This document shows, piece after piece, positions 6,381 to 13,964 of a stretch of DNA of 24,684 nt. The notes beneath the pieces are model-generated. The model did no database searches. It saw nothing but the letters and a program-made list of their open reading frames with translations, and had not been told where the DNA came from. The translations under genes and the position numbers were made by a program. The stretch spans positions 1 to 24,684 of the forward strand of contig SFCY01000018.1 of the NCBI GenBank assembly GCA_004558865.1. Direction: 5' to 3'. Source of the DNA: Bacteroidales bacterium (lineage in GTDB: Bacteria; Bacteroidota; Bacteroidia; Bacteroidales; Bacteroidaceae). The first letter of the stretch is position 1; every line of letters starts with the position of its first letter.

Positions 6381-8471
6381 ATGAGACAAGTATTCTTTGC
6401 CATCCTCCTTTTCTGTACGATTCCCTGCCTTGCGCAGAAAGCGCAGGAGTTGCAGAACAGCTACAACTATAAGCGCGGTCTGGAGCTCTTCTCGGCGGAT
6501 ACGCCTGACTACAGCGAGGCTGAAGACTCCTTTCTGAAGGAAATCGAGGAGCATCCCAAGAATGGATATGCCTACTACTACCTCGCCGTCATCTATGACA
6601 AATATGACAAGGAGGGGCCTGCCTTGGAAAAGATAAACAAGGCCATCCCTTTGTTGAGGAAAGACAAGGAATGGATATCCTACGCCTACAGGTTGAGGGC
6701 CAGCATCCATCTGCAACTTGGTCATGACGACTTGGCCCTCGACAACTGGAAAGCCTCACTCAAGGCGAATCCCGACGACCGCGCCACGCTCAACGACCGC
6801 GCCGAATACTATTATGGCAAGTCGCAATACGATTTGGCCGAAGCCGACTACGACCGCATGATAAAGGCGAATCCAGGCGACGGTCTGGGCTACAAGGGCA
6901 AGGGGCGCAACGCCAATGAAAGGCGGGAATATCAAAAGGCTGTGGATCTTTTCAGCTATGCCATCACTTTGGATCCCGCCGACGACACGGGCTATTCCAA
7001 CCGGGCTGAGTCTTACCTTGGGTTGGGAAAATACGGTGAGGCTGCCGACGACGTGATCAAGGCCATCGACTTGAACGGCAACCAATATGCATACACTCTG
7101 CTTTCCAAATTCAAGTCGGTAGGCAGGGACATCCTGATTGCCAAGTTGCGCATACAGCAGGCCAAGGACAAGAACAACAACTTGTGGTCGTATCTGCAGG
7201 GCTGCGTCTATGAGGACGGTGGGGACTACAACGCGGCCATCAAGGCTTTTGAGGCTGCCTACGAGTTGGGAGCCGAGGATGAGATTAAGGATAGGCTGGC
7301 TGCATGCCACCGCAACTTGGGCGATTACAACAAGGCGTTGGACTGCATCCAGCAAGCCATTTTGATGGACTCCACCGACATGGGCCATCTGTTGGAGCAA
7401 GCGCGCAGTCTCTATGAGCTTGGCCGCACGGAAGAGGCCTTGGAAGCCATTGGCAAGTATATCGACAAAGCCCCCGACAACGCCATTGGCTACTACTTCA
7501 AGGCTGGCTTTGAGGAGGCGCAAGGCAAGGCCGAAGAGGCCATCACCGATTTGACGACGGCGATAGTCCTCGCCCCCGATTTCGCCCAGATCTATCTTGT
7601 GCGCGGAAACATCTACAAGCGCCAAGGCAAAACCTCCGAGGCCATGGCCGACTATCGCAAGGTGGTGGAGATTGATACGGTTTTCACCGACGATGACTGT
7701 GCGAAGTATGCCTACTATGAATTGGGCGACAAGGCGAAGGCCATGGCTATCCAGGACTCTACGCTTGCCAACAGCCAGTCGAAGAATGAGTATTATGACG
7801 CCGCATGCCTCTATTCGCGCATGGGGGAATACGACAAGGCCATGGAATATCTGCAAACGGCATTGGAGAAGGGCTTCTGTGAGTTTACCCACATCAAGGA
7901 CGACCACGACCTCGATCCGTTGCGGAGGCGGGACGACTTCAAGGCGCTCATAGGCAAATACAAGCGTAATGTCGAAAGCAGTACAACGGAAAAGTTCACT
8001 CCACCCGTCATCGAGGCAGACGCCTTGTTGATGCCTGAGCGTGAAGGTGGGCAAGCCGAAGAAGCCGGCAAGGGGCAGCTCGTGAGCGAGATTCCGTTCA
8101 CGCGCGTTCAAGGAGGGCTGTGCAAGGTGAAGTGCAACATCAACGGACTTCCTCTCAGCTTCTGGCTCGATACCGGCGCAAGCGATGTCTCCATGTCTAT
8201 CGTGGAGGCCACGTTCATGATGAAGAATGGCTATCTGTCGAAAGATGACGTGGTGGGCAGCTCCTACTACTTGGACGCAAACGGGGATGTGTCAGAGGGA
8301 ACCAAGCTGATACTGCGCAAGGTGACCTTTGGCGACGATGTGCTCACCAATGTGCATGCCTCGGTGATTCGCAACCAAAAGGCTCCGCTGCTGTTGGGGC
8401 AGAGTGTCTTGGCGCGTTTGGGCAAGGTGGAGATCGACAACCAAAAATGTGTCATCAAAATATCAAGATAG
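6381..8471 (+). CDS. Secreted TPR protein with C-terminal aspartic protease domain
   Basis: A 696-aa fusion. A signal peptide ends at about residue 19 (LLFCTIPCLA, then Q). TPR units occupy about 25-530, many with the A-x-x-D-Y-x-x-x-I/A-x-L-D/N-P pattern. After a polar linker (about 535-563) comes a retropepsin-like domain (about 565-696) with the catalytic motif DTGAS at 597-601 and a late LLLGQSVLARL hydrophobic-glycine motif (about 670). The substrate-side sequence I-N-G-L-P-L-S-F-W-L precedes the DTG as in clan AA bacterial proteases. Single-domain retropepsins act as dimers, so dimerisation is expected. The substrate is unknown; the TPRs probably recruit it. It is preceded by its own promoter and the repeat arrays. 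Confidence 0.88.
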   Translation: MRQVFFAILLFCTIPCLAQKAQELQNSYNYKRGLELFSADTPDYSEAEDSFLKEIEEHPKNGYAYYYLAVIYDKYDKEGPALEKINKAIPLLRKDKEWISYAYRLRASIHLQLGHDDLALDNWKASLKANPDDRATLNDRAEYYYGKSQYDLAEADYDRMIKANPGDGLGYKGKGRNANERREYQKAVDLFSYAITLDPADDTGYSNRAESYLGLGKYGEAADDVIKAIDLNGNQYAYTLLSKFKSVGRDILIAKLRIQQAKDKNNNLWSYLQGCVYEDGGDYNAAIKAFEAAYELGAEDEIKDRLAACHRNLGDYNKALDCIQQAILMDSTDMGHLLEQARSLYELGRTEEALEAIGKYIDKAPDNAIGYYFKAGFEEAQGKAEEAITDLTTAIVLAPDFAQIYLVRGNIYKRQGKTSEAMADYRKVVEIDTVFTDDDCAKYAYYELGDKAKAMAIQDSTLANSQSKNEYYDAACLYSRMGEYDKAMEYLQTALEKGFCEFTHIKDDHDLDPLRRRDDFKALIGKYKRNVESSTTEKFTPPVIEADALLMPEREGGQAEEAGKGQLVSEIPFTRVQGGLCKVKCNINGLPLSFWLDTGASDVSMSIVEATFMMKNGYLSKDDVVGSSYYLDANGDVSEGTKLILRKVTFGDDVLTNVHASVIRNQKAPLLLGQSVLARLGKVEIDNQKCVIKISR

Positions 8472-8501
8472 GAGAGGGGGCTTGCCCATAGGCTGCGACG
8501 G

Positions 8502-8530
8502 GCATTGGCGCGCCGGGGTTGCGCCAATGC
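8502..8530 (+). terminator. Perfect 10-bp hairpin after the TPR/protease gene
   Basis: GCATTGGCGC (8502-8511) pairs perfectly with GCGCCAATGC (8521-8530) around a nine-base loop, 31 bases after the stop. No T-tract follows, so it is either a non-canonical terminator or an mRNA 3' stabiliser. Confidence 0.5.
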
Positions 8531-8616
8531 TCCTGAGGGCATGCCGGGTATGGCTTCCTCCAAGAGGAAACTTCAAGTTTTGAGGAGTTATCGTTTTACT
8601 TTTTAAAGTCATTGTT

Positions 8617-8796
8617 ATGTCAAGAAGAAAAACCAACACAGGCATTCCAGGACTCTCCTTCTCATGGAAGAGGGCTTTGGGAATCACGCAGGCGAAACAG
8701 AAGTTTGCAAGAGAAACGGGCATTCCAACCTCGAGGGCTGGCGTGGAGAGGAAGATTGGAAACATGATCCTCAAGGCGTTGTTTGGGAAACGATAG
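8617..8796 (+). CDS. Small basic protein, 59 aa
   Basis: An ATG-to-TAG frame encoding 59 residues, very rich in Lys and Arg. The N-terminus is MSRRKTNTGIPGLSFSWKRA and the C-terminus ends KALFGKR. It resembles small Bacteroidales proteins I recall with the pattern W-K-R-A-L-G-I-T-x-A-K-x-K-x-A-R-x-T-G-I-P-T, of unknown function. The short motif GIP occurs twice (10-12 and 36-38), and the 5' region contains a repeated GGCATTCCA. No signal peptide or TM segment. It lies 145 bases after the TPR/protease gene and 88 bases before the serine protease. The basic character would suit nucleic-acid or ribosome binding, but that is speculation. Confidence 0.65.
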   Translation: MSRRKTNTGIPGLSFSWKRALGITQAKQKFARETGIPTSRAGVERKIGNMILKALFGKR

Positions 8797-8884
8797 GCGG
8801 CGCTCCCTTGTCCCTGCTGTGGCAAGTTGGGGGCAGAGGGCACGGTGCGTTGAAATTTATTATCGATAATAGAAAAACAAGACT

Positions 8885-9973
8885 ATGGCACGGAAAAATG
8901 CGGTATTGATAGTGATGGCTTTCGTGGTTGCTACTCTTGTTGGCTGCAAGAAGTCGCCCGATGAGATCTTCTCTGAAGAGAAGTCGGGGGTAGTGCTCAT
9001 CTGCAATGAGTATTATTACGACATCACGCTTGCCAATGGAAACCACATCTACTTTACAGGACTTGACGGAGACGGCGATTTCACAGGGCTGACCAGTGAT
9101 AAGGAAGAAGTGACAAAAAATCCCGCCATCCTGAACGGCACGGGGTTCTTCATCGACCAGACGGGCAGAATCCTCACCAACCGCCATGTGGTGGCGCCTG
9201 GGATAGACAAGTCCACAGTGAGGAGGAACGTCAATGCCATCATCAATCTTTATGCTGCCTATATCGAGATGCTTCAAGACTCGATCAGCCAGCGGTATGA
9301 TGCCATTCAGGAGTATGCCAATGGCACTGTGACCTACGACGAGTGGGGAAATGCCTACACGAGCTTGAGTGGTGAGGACATCCAGCAGTTGTCGCAGGAA
9401 CTCGACAACCTCAAGCAGCAGTATGCCTACGCTGAGAATGTGAAGGAGGAGGTGAGGGGCAACATCCTCAGCGACAATTTCACCATTCAACTTCACTCCC
9501 AGTTCGGCATAGCCTATGATGGCGACAATGTCAATTCGTGGAGCGACTTCATGAAGACACCCTGCGAATTGCTCAGGGCCTCAAGTGATGCCGACACCGA
9601 CCTGGCGCTGTTGCAACTAAAGAGCAAGTCGACCCCACAAGGGAAGTATGTCTTCGAGATTGATGAGGAGAAGGCATACAAGTCTGACAAAATGAAAATC
9701 AACCAGCCGCTGTATATGATAGGCTACAATTATGGCGTGGCCCTCGCGAAGACGAACAAAGGTATCAAAGCCCAGTTCACCAGTGGCACACTGACCCAGT
9801 TGCCCGACGGCAACCGCATCACCTACAGCATTCCCGCCAAGCAGGGTTCGAGCGGTTCTCCAGTCGTCGACGACGACGGCAGGCTCGTGGCCGTCAACTT
9901 CGCAGGGAGCGACGGCAGCGACAACTTCAACTTCGGCATCCCCATGCTCCGTGTGCTGACCTTCTTGAAATAA
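8885..9973 (+). CDS. Lipoprotein trypsin-like serine protease
   Basis: A 362-aa protein with a lipoprotein signal peptide (lipobox L-V-G-C, Cys21), so it is probably anchored in the periplasm or outer membrane. It has a complete S1/HtrA-like triad: His101 in ILTNRHVVAPG, Asp239 in DADTDLALLQL and Ser323 in KQGSSGSPVV. The segment between His and Asp is about 138 residues, far longer than usual. It includes a predicted helical/coiled-coil stretch (about 165-192, with heptad-like Leu/Gln/Lys spacing). No PDZ domain follows, so it is not a standard DegP. The start is the ATG at 8885, which gives a typical lipoprotein n-region (MARKN). It follows the TPR/aspartic-protease gene and the 59-aa gene on the same strand. 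Confidence 0.87.
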   Translation: MARKNAVLIVMAFVVATLVGCKKSPDEIFSEEKSGVVLICNEYYYDITLANGNHIYFTGLDGDGDFTGLTSDKEEVTKNPAILNGTGFFIDQTGRILTNRHVVAPGIDKSTVRRNVNAIINLYAAYIEMLQDSISQRYDAIQEYANGTVTYDEWGNAYTSLSGEDIQQLSQELDNLKQQYAYAENVKEEVRGNILSDNFTIQLHSQFGIAYDGDNVNSWSDFMKTPCELLRASSDADTDLALLQLKSKSTPQGKYVFEIDEEKAYKSDKMKINQPLYMIGYNYGVALAKTNKGIKAQFTSGTLTQLPDGNRITYSIPAKQGSSGSPVVDDDGRLVAVNFAGSDGSDNFNFGIPMLRVLTFLK

Positions 9974-10139
9974 GGTATGGATCGGGATGGCGTGCAGGCC
10001 CATCACGGGCAGTGCAAGGGCTTTGCGTGTTTGGCTGACGATTCTTGCTTTCTCGCTGAGTTCGGGGTGACAATTTGTTGTCCTAAAGGTCGGCTTTCGA
10101 ACAAATCTCAAGCTCATTAAGATTATTTTCCCTAATTTG

Positions 10140-10171
10140 TTGTGGAGTTCCAAAATAAAATAGTACTTTTG
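10140..10171 (+). promoter_or_regulatory. Promoter for thrS
   Basis: TACTTTTG (10164-10171) matches TAnnTTTG. A TTG at 10140-10142 lies 21 bases upstream, and an alternative TTTG is at 10136-10139. The predicted leader is only about 20-25 bases, leaving little room for a T-box or other leader control. Confidence 0.65.
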
Positions 10172-10199
10172 CCGCGATTAAATAAACTAAATTTGTATT

Positions 10200-12146
10200 A
10201 TGGTTAAAATCACTTTTCCAGACGGGTCTGTCCGTGAGTATGAGGCAGGCGTGACTGGGTTACAAATCGCCGAGAGCATTTCGCCGGCTCTCGCTCGCAA
10301 CGTTGTATCTTGCGGTGTGAATGGCGAAACAGTGGAACTCAACCGTCCCATCAACAGCGATGCCACTGTCGCGCTCTATAAGTTTGAGGACGAAGAAGGA
10401 AAGCACACTTTCTGGCACACCTCAGCCCACTTGTTGGCCGAGGCCCTGCAGGAACTCTACCCTGGCATTCAGTTCGGTTTCGGTCCTGCTGTTGAGAATG
10501 GATTTTTCTATGATGTGATGCCGGCCAAGGGTCAGGTCATATCTGAGAACGACTTCCCTAAGATTGAGCAGAAGATGATGGAGCTGGCCAAGAAGAATGA
10601 GCCGGTGGTGCGTCGCGAGGTTTCCAAGGCCGATGCTTTGAAGGAATTCAAGGCCGACGGTCAGGAATACAAGTGCGAGCACATCGACCAGGACTTGGAG
10701 GATGGAACCATCACCACATACACACAGGGCAACTTCACAGACCTTTGCCGTGGTCCCCACTTGATGAACACGGGGCTTATCAAGGCCGTGAAGATTACAA
10801 GCGTGGCCGGAGCTTTCTGGCGCGGCGACGCCAAGCGTGAGCAGATGACACGCATCTATGGCATTACGTTCCCGAAGAAGAAGATGCTCGACGAATACCT
10901 CGTGATGCTTGAGGAAGCCAAGAAGCGCGACCACCGCAAGATCGGCAAGGAGATGGAACTCTTCATGTTCTCCGACCGTGTGGGCAAGGGCTTGCCCATC
11001 TGGCTGCCCAAGGGTACCCAACTGCGCCTGCGCCTGCAGGATTTACTGCGCCGCATCCTCAAGCCCTACAACTACCAGGAGGTCATCACGCCGGGCATTG
11101 GCTCCAAAAACCTCTATGTCACTTCAGGCCACTACGCCCATTATGGTAAGGACAGCTTCCAGCCCATCCACACTCCCGAGGAGGACGAGGAGTATATGCT
11201 GAAGCCCATGAACTGCCCCCACCACTGTGAGGTGTACGCTCGCAAGCCGCGTTCCTACAAGGATCTGCCCTTGCGCATCGCCGAGTTCGGCACGGTGTTC
11301 CGCTACGAGAAGAGTGGCGAGCTCCATGGATTGACTCGCGTGCGCACGTTCACCCAGGACGACGCCCATATCTTTGTCCGTCCCGACCAGGTGAAGGCGG
11401 AGTTTGAGAACGTCATCGACATCATCCAGAAAGTGTTCGGCATCTTCGGCTTCAATGACTATGAGGCTCAGATCTCACTGCGTGACCCCGCCGACAAGGA
11501 GAAGTACATTGGCAGCGACGAGATTTGGGAAACGAGTGAGAACGCTATCCGAGAGGCTTGTAAGGAGAAAGGGCTCAAGGCCCATGAGGAGATTGGCGAG
11601 GCCGCTTTCTATGGTCCCAAGCTCGACTTCATGGTGAAGGATGCCATTGGCCGCCGTTGGCAGTTGGGTACCATTCAGGTGGACTACAACTTGCCTGAGC
11701 GTTTCAAGCTTGAATATACAGCCGAGGACAACTCCAAGCAGACACCGGTGATGATTCATCGTGCACCCTTCGGCTCACTGGAGCGCTTCACCGCAGTGCT
11801 CATCGAGCATACGGCTGGCCACTTCCCCCTGTGGCTCACTCCCACCCAGTGTGCCATCCTGCCCATCTCGGAGAAGTTCAACGACTATGCAAAGCAAGTG
11901 AAGGCCTACTTCGACAGTGTCGACGTGCGCGCCACCATCGACGACCGCAATGAGAAGATTGGCCGCAAGATTCGCGACAATGAGCTCAAGCGCGTTCCCT
12001 ACATGTTGGTTGTCGGCGAGAAAGAGGCGGCCGACGGGCTCGTGAGCATGCGCAAGCAGGGTGGTGGCGAACAGGCCACCATGACTATGCAAGAGTTTGC
12101 CCAGCGTGTGAACGATGAGGTGAAGAGCCAGCTCAAGGGTGTCTGA
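10200..12146 (+). CDS. thrS: Threonyl-tRNA synthetase
   Basis: A 648-aa class II synthetase that charges tRNA-Thr. The TGS domain (1-62) is followed by the editing domain, with His73 and His77 in HTSAH and Cys183/His187 in DLCRGPH, which removes mischarged Ser-tRNA. The catalytic core carries the zinc ligands Cys339 (MNCPHH), His390 (DDAH) and His520 (MIHRAPFGS). Motif 2 is FRYEKSGELHGLTRVR and motif 3 is GSLERF. The anticodon-binding domain is C-terminal (about 540-640). Full length, all key residues present. It has its own promoter and is followed by a strong terminator, so it is transcribed separately from infC. Confidence 0.98.
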   Translation: MVKITFPDGSVREYEAGVTGLQIAESISPALARNVVSCGVNGETVELNRPINSDATVALYKFEDEEGKHTFWHTSAHLLAEALQELYPGIQFGFGPAVENGFFYDVMPAKGQVISENDFPKIEQKMMELAKKNEPVVRREVSKADALKEFKADGQEYKCEHIDQDLEDGTITTYTQGNFTDLCRGPHLMNTGLIKAVKITSVAGAFWRGDAKREQMTRIYGITFPKKKMLDEYLVMLEEAKKRDHRKIGKEMELFMFSDRVGKGLPIWLPKGTQLRLRLQDLLRRILKPYNYQEVITPGIGSKNLYVTSGHYAHYGKDSFQPIHTPEEDEEYMLKPMNCPHHCEVYARKPRSYKDLPLRIAEFGTVFRYEKSGELHGLTRVRTFTQDDAHIFVRPDQVKAEFENVIDIIQKVFGIFGFNDYEAQISLRDPADKEKYIGSDEIWETSENAIREACKEKGLKAHEEIGEAAFYGPKLDFMVKDAIGRRWQLGTIQVDYNLPERFKLEYTAEDNSKQTPVMIHRAPFGSLERFTAVLIEHTAGHFPLWLTPTQCAILPISEKFNDYAKQVKAYFDSVDVRATIDDRNEKIGRKIRDNELKRVPYMLVVGEKEAADGLVSMRKQGGGEQATMTMQEFAQRVNDEVKSQLKGV

Positions 12147-12183
12147 TTTGGAACTGACATTATAATATATGTATAGAGTAAGG

Positions 12184-12223
12184 AAGAGACATGAGGCTAT
12201 CTTGTGTCTCTTTCTGTTTTTTT
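12184..12223 (+). terminator. Intrinsic terminator after thrS
   Basis: AAGAGACATGAG (12184-12195) pairs with CTTGTGTCTCTT (12201-12212) around loop GCTAT, with two G-T wobbles. A T-rich run follows. It lies 37 bases after the thrS stop. Confidence 0.85.
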
Positions 12224-12234
12224 ACTTCAAAAAG

Positions 12235-12266
12235 TTTGGCGGTATCAGTTGGTTTTAGTAACTTTG
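12235..12266 (+). promoter_or_regulatory. Promoter for infC-rpmI-rplT
   Basis: TTTG (12235-12238), 20 bases, then TAACTTTG (12259-12266): a near-ideal Bacteroidetes -33/-7 pair. The leader to the infC ATG would be about 60 bases. Confidence 0.8.
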
Positions 12267-12332
12267 CGCCTTGAAATGGGGTATTGTGCCCTTTTCATAA
12301 CAAAAAACTTTAAACAGACTTGTATATAGTTA

Positions 12333-13022
12333 ATGAAGAATGACAAAAAGACAATGAAAAATCAGTACCGCGTGAATGAACAGATTCATGTTCGGGAAGT
12401 AAGAGTGGTAAGCGATAATGGCGCAGAAGTAATGCCCACCCGCAAAGCCCTGGATCTGGCTCGCCAGCAGGGACAGGATTTGGTGGAAATCTCTCCCAAT
12501 GCACAGCCACCTGTTTGTCGCATCATCGACTATAGCAAGTTCCTTTACCAGCAGAAGAAGCGCCAAAAGGAAATGCGCCAGAAGCAGGTGAAGGTAGAGA
12601 CCAAGGAGATACGCTTCGGTCCTCAGACCGACGAGCACGACTATCAGTTCAAGCTGAAGCATGCCCAGGAATTCCTTGAGGAAGGCAACAAAGTGCGTGC
12701 CTACGTGTTCTTCCACGGCCGCTCCATCCTCTTCAAGGAGCAAGGTGAGGTGCTGTTGCTCCGTTTCGCCAACGATTTGGAAGAGTATGGCAAGGTGGAG
12801 CAGATGCCCAAGTTGGAGGGTAAGAAAATGTTCCTCTATCTTGCTCCGAAAAAGAGTGGCACGGTGAAGCAGAGCCAGCAGAAGCGCGACCGCCTTGCAG
12901 CTGAGGCTGCCGCCAAGGCCCAAGCCGACACACAAAAGGAGCAGGAGGCCAAGGACAATGGTCTCTTCGCCAACGCCAAGAATGGTGCCGACGCCTTGAA
13001 GAAACTCAATAAGGAAGGGTAG
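12333..13022 (+). CDS. infC: Translation initiation factor IF-3
   Basis: A 229-aa protein that binds the 30S subunit and ensures start-codon and initiator-tRNA selection. The N-domain has YRVNEQI and the hallmark DLVEISPNAQPPVCRIIDY (about 50-68). The C-domain has KEIRFGPQTDEHDYQFKLKHA and FEGR-like FFHGRSI. The standard IF-3 fold ends at about residue 178 (LAPKK). The remaining roughly 50 residues are a charged Ala/Lys/Gln-rich extension seen in Bacteroidetes homologues but absent from E. coli. The ATG at 12333 is chosen; an in-frame ATG at 12354 would remove seven residues. It heads the conserved infC-rpmI-rplT operon. Confidence 0.96.
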   Translation: MKNDKKTMKNQYRVNEQIHVREVRVVSDNGAEVMPTRKALDLARQQGQDLVEISPNAQPPVCRIIDYSKFLYQQKKRQKEMRQKQVKVETKEIRFGPQTDEHDYQFKLKHAQEFLEEGNKVRAYVFFHGRSILFKEQGEVLLLRFANDLEEYGKVEQMPKLEGKKMFLYLAPKKSGTVKQSQQKRDRLAAEAAAKAQADTQKEQEAKDNGLFANAKNGADALKKLNKEG

Positions 13023-13104
13023 CAAACATTCCGAGTGCGTGTAACGTCCTGGTATATACGTTGCCGCCTCATACAATTAATAACAATTTTAACAAACAGC
13101 AAAA

Positions 13105-13302
13105 ATGCCAAAAGTAAAGACAAACTCCGGTGCGAAGAAGAGATTCTCATTCACCGGTACGGGTAAGATCAAGAGACATCATGCTTACCACAGTCACATT
13201 CTGACTAAGAAGACAAAGAAGCAAAAGAGAAATTTGGTTCACCAGACTATGGTGGATCGTTCCAATCTCAAGCAGGTTCGCGATTTGCTCTGCCTCCGTT
13301 AA
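13105..13302 (+). CDS. rpmI: 50S ribosomal protein L35
   Basis: A 65-aa basic protein with the standard L35 start MPKVKTNSGAKKRFSFTGTG, then KIKRHHAYHSHIL and a lysine-rich KKTKKQKRNL segment. Normal length for bL35. Located between infC and rplT as in most bacteria, 82 bases after infC and 39 before rplT. Confidence 0.97.
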   Translation: MPKVKTNSGAKKRFSFTGTGKIKRHHAYHSHILTKKTKKQKRNLVHQTMVDRSNLKQVRDLLCLR

Positions 13303-13341
13303 CTGTTAACTTTTTGGTCAAACAATTAAAGAAACGAAATT

Positions 13342-13686
13342 ATGCCAAGATCAGTAAATCATGTTGCTTCTAAAGCAAAGAGAAAGAGAATTCTGAAGCT
13401 CACAAGAGGCTACTACGGAGCAAGAAAGAATGTTTGGACAGTAGCTAAGAACACTTGGGAGAAGGGTCTTACCTACGCCTACCGCGACCGCCGCAACAAG
13501 AAGCGCAACTTCCGCGCTCTCTGGATTCAGCGTATCAACGCTGCTGCCCGCATGGAGAACTTGAGCTATTCTCAGCTCATGGGCGCTCTTCACAAGGCTG
13601 GAATCGAAATCAACCGCAAAGTGCTCGCCGACCTGGCCATGAACAATCCCGAGGCTTTCAAGGCCATCGTCGACAAGGTGAAGTAA
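13342..13686 (+). CDS. rplT: 50S ribosomal protein L20
   Basis: A 114-aa bL20 with the hallmark N-terminal basic helix (SKAKRKRILKLTRGYYGARKN) and globular domain motif FRALWIQRINAAAR. It binds 23S rRNA early in 50S assembly and represses this operon in E. coli and B. subtilis; I saw no clear mimic site here. It is the last gene of the operon and is followed by a strong terminator. Confidence 0.97.
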   Translation: MPRSVNHVASKAKRKRILKLTRGYYGARKNVWTVAKNTWEKGLTYAYRDRRNKKRNFRALWIQRINAAARMENLSYSQLMGALHKAGIEINRKVLADLAMNNPEAFKAIVDKVK

Positions 13687-13707
13687 AAATCATATTTCAT
13701 TCAAGAT

Positions 13708-13743
13708 AAAAGGTTGTCTGCTTACAAAGCGGGCAACCTTTTT
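13708..13743 (+). terminator. Intrinsic terminator after rplT
   Basis: AAAAGGTTGTCTGCT (13708-13722) pairs with AGCGGGCAACCTTTT (13728-13742) around a five-base loop, ending in a short T run. It lies 21 bases after the rplT stop. Confidence 0.85.
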
Positions 13744-13910
13744 CCTTCCTCCTCGCAAATGTTTCAGGTCGTTTCTAAAAGCCGGGTCTCGGCTCTTTGT
13801 AGAAGCGGCCTTTACTTGTGGCCAACTCTCATGGGCGGCAGGGGAAAAGTTAGCTTCTTGTGGGCTCGGCATTGTGCGTTGTGCGATATGCGTGAAAAAA
13901 AGGCTTGTTT

Positions 13911-13943
13911 GTTGGGAATTCTCGCTTTTTATCCTTACCTTTG
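13911..13943 (+). promoter_or_regulatory. Promoter for ABC-F / M13 peptidase pair
   Basis: TACCTTTG (13936-13943) matches TAnnTTTG. GTTG (13911-13914) lies 21 bases upstream, and a TTTG at 13908-13911 overlaps it. The leader to the ATG at 13965 would be only about 15 bases. Confidence 0.65.
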
Positions 13944-13964
13944 CAACCGACAAATAATTATTTG

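Noticed and set aside
13690..13953. 87-codon minus-strand frame between rplT and the ABC-F gene
   Set aside because: It is antisense to the rplT terminator and the ABC-F promoter and has no protein-like features.
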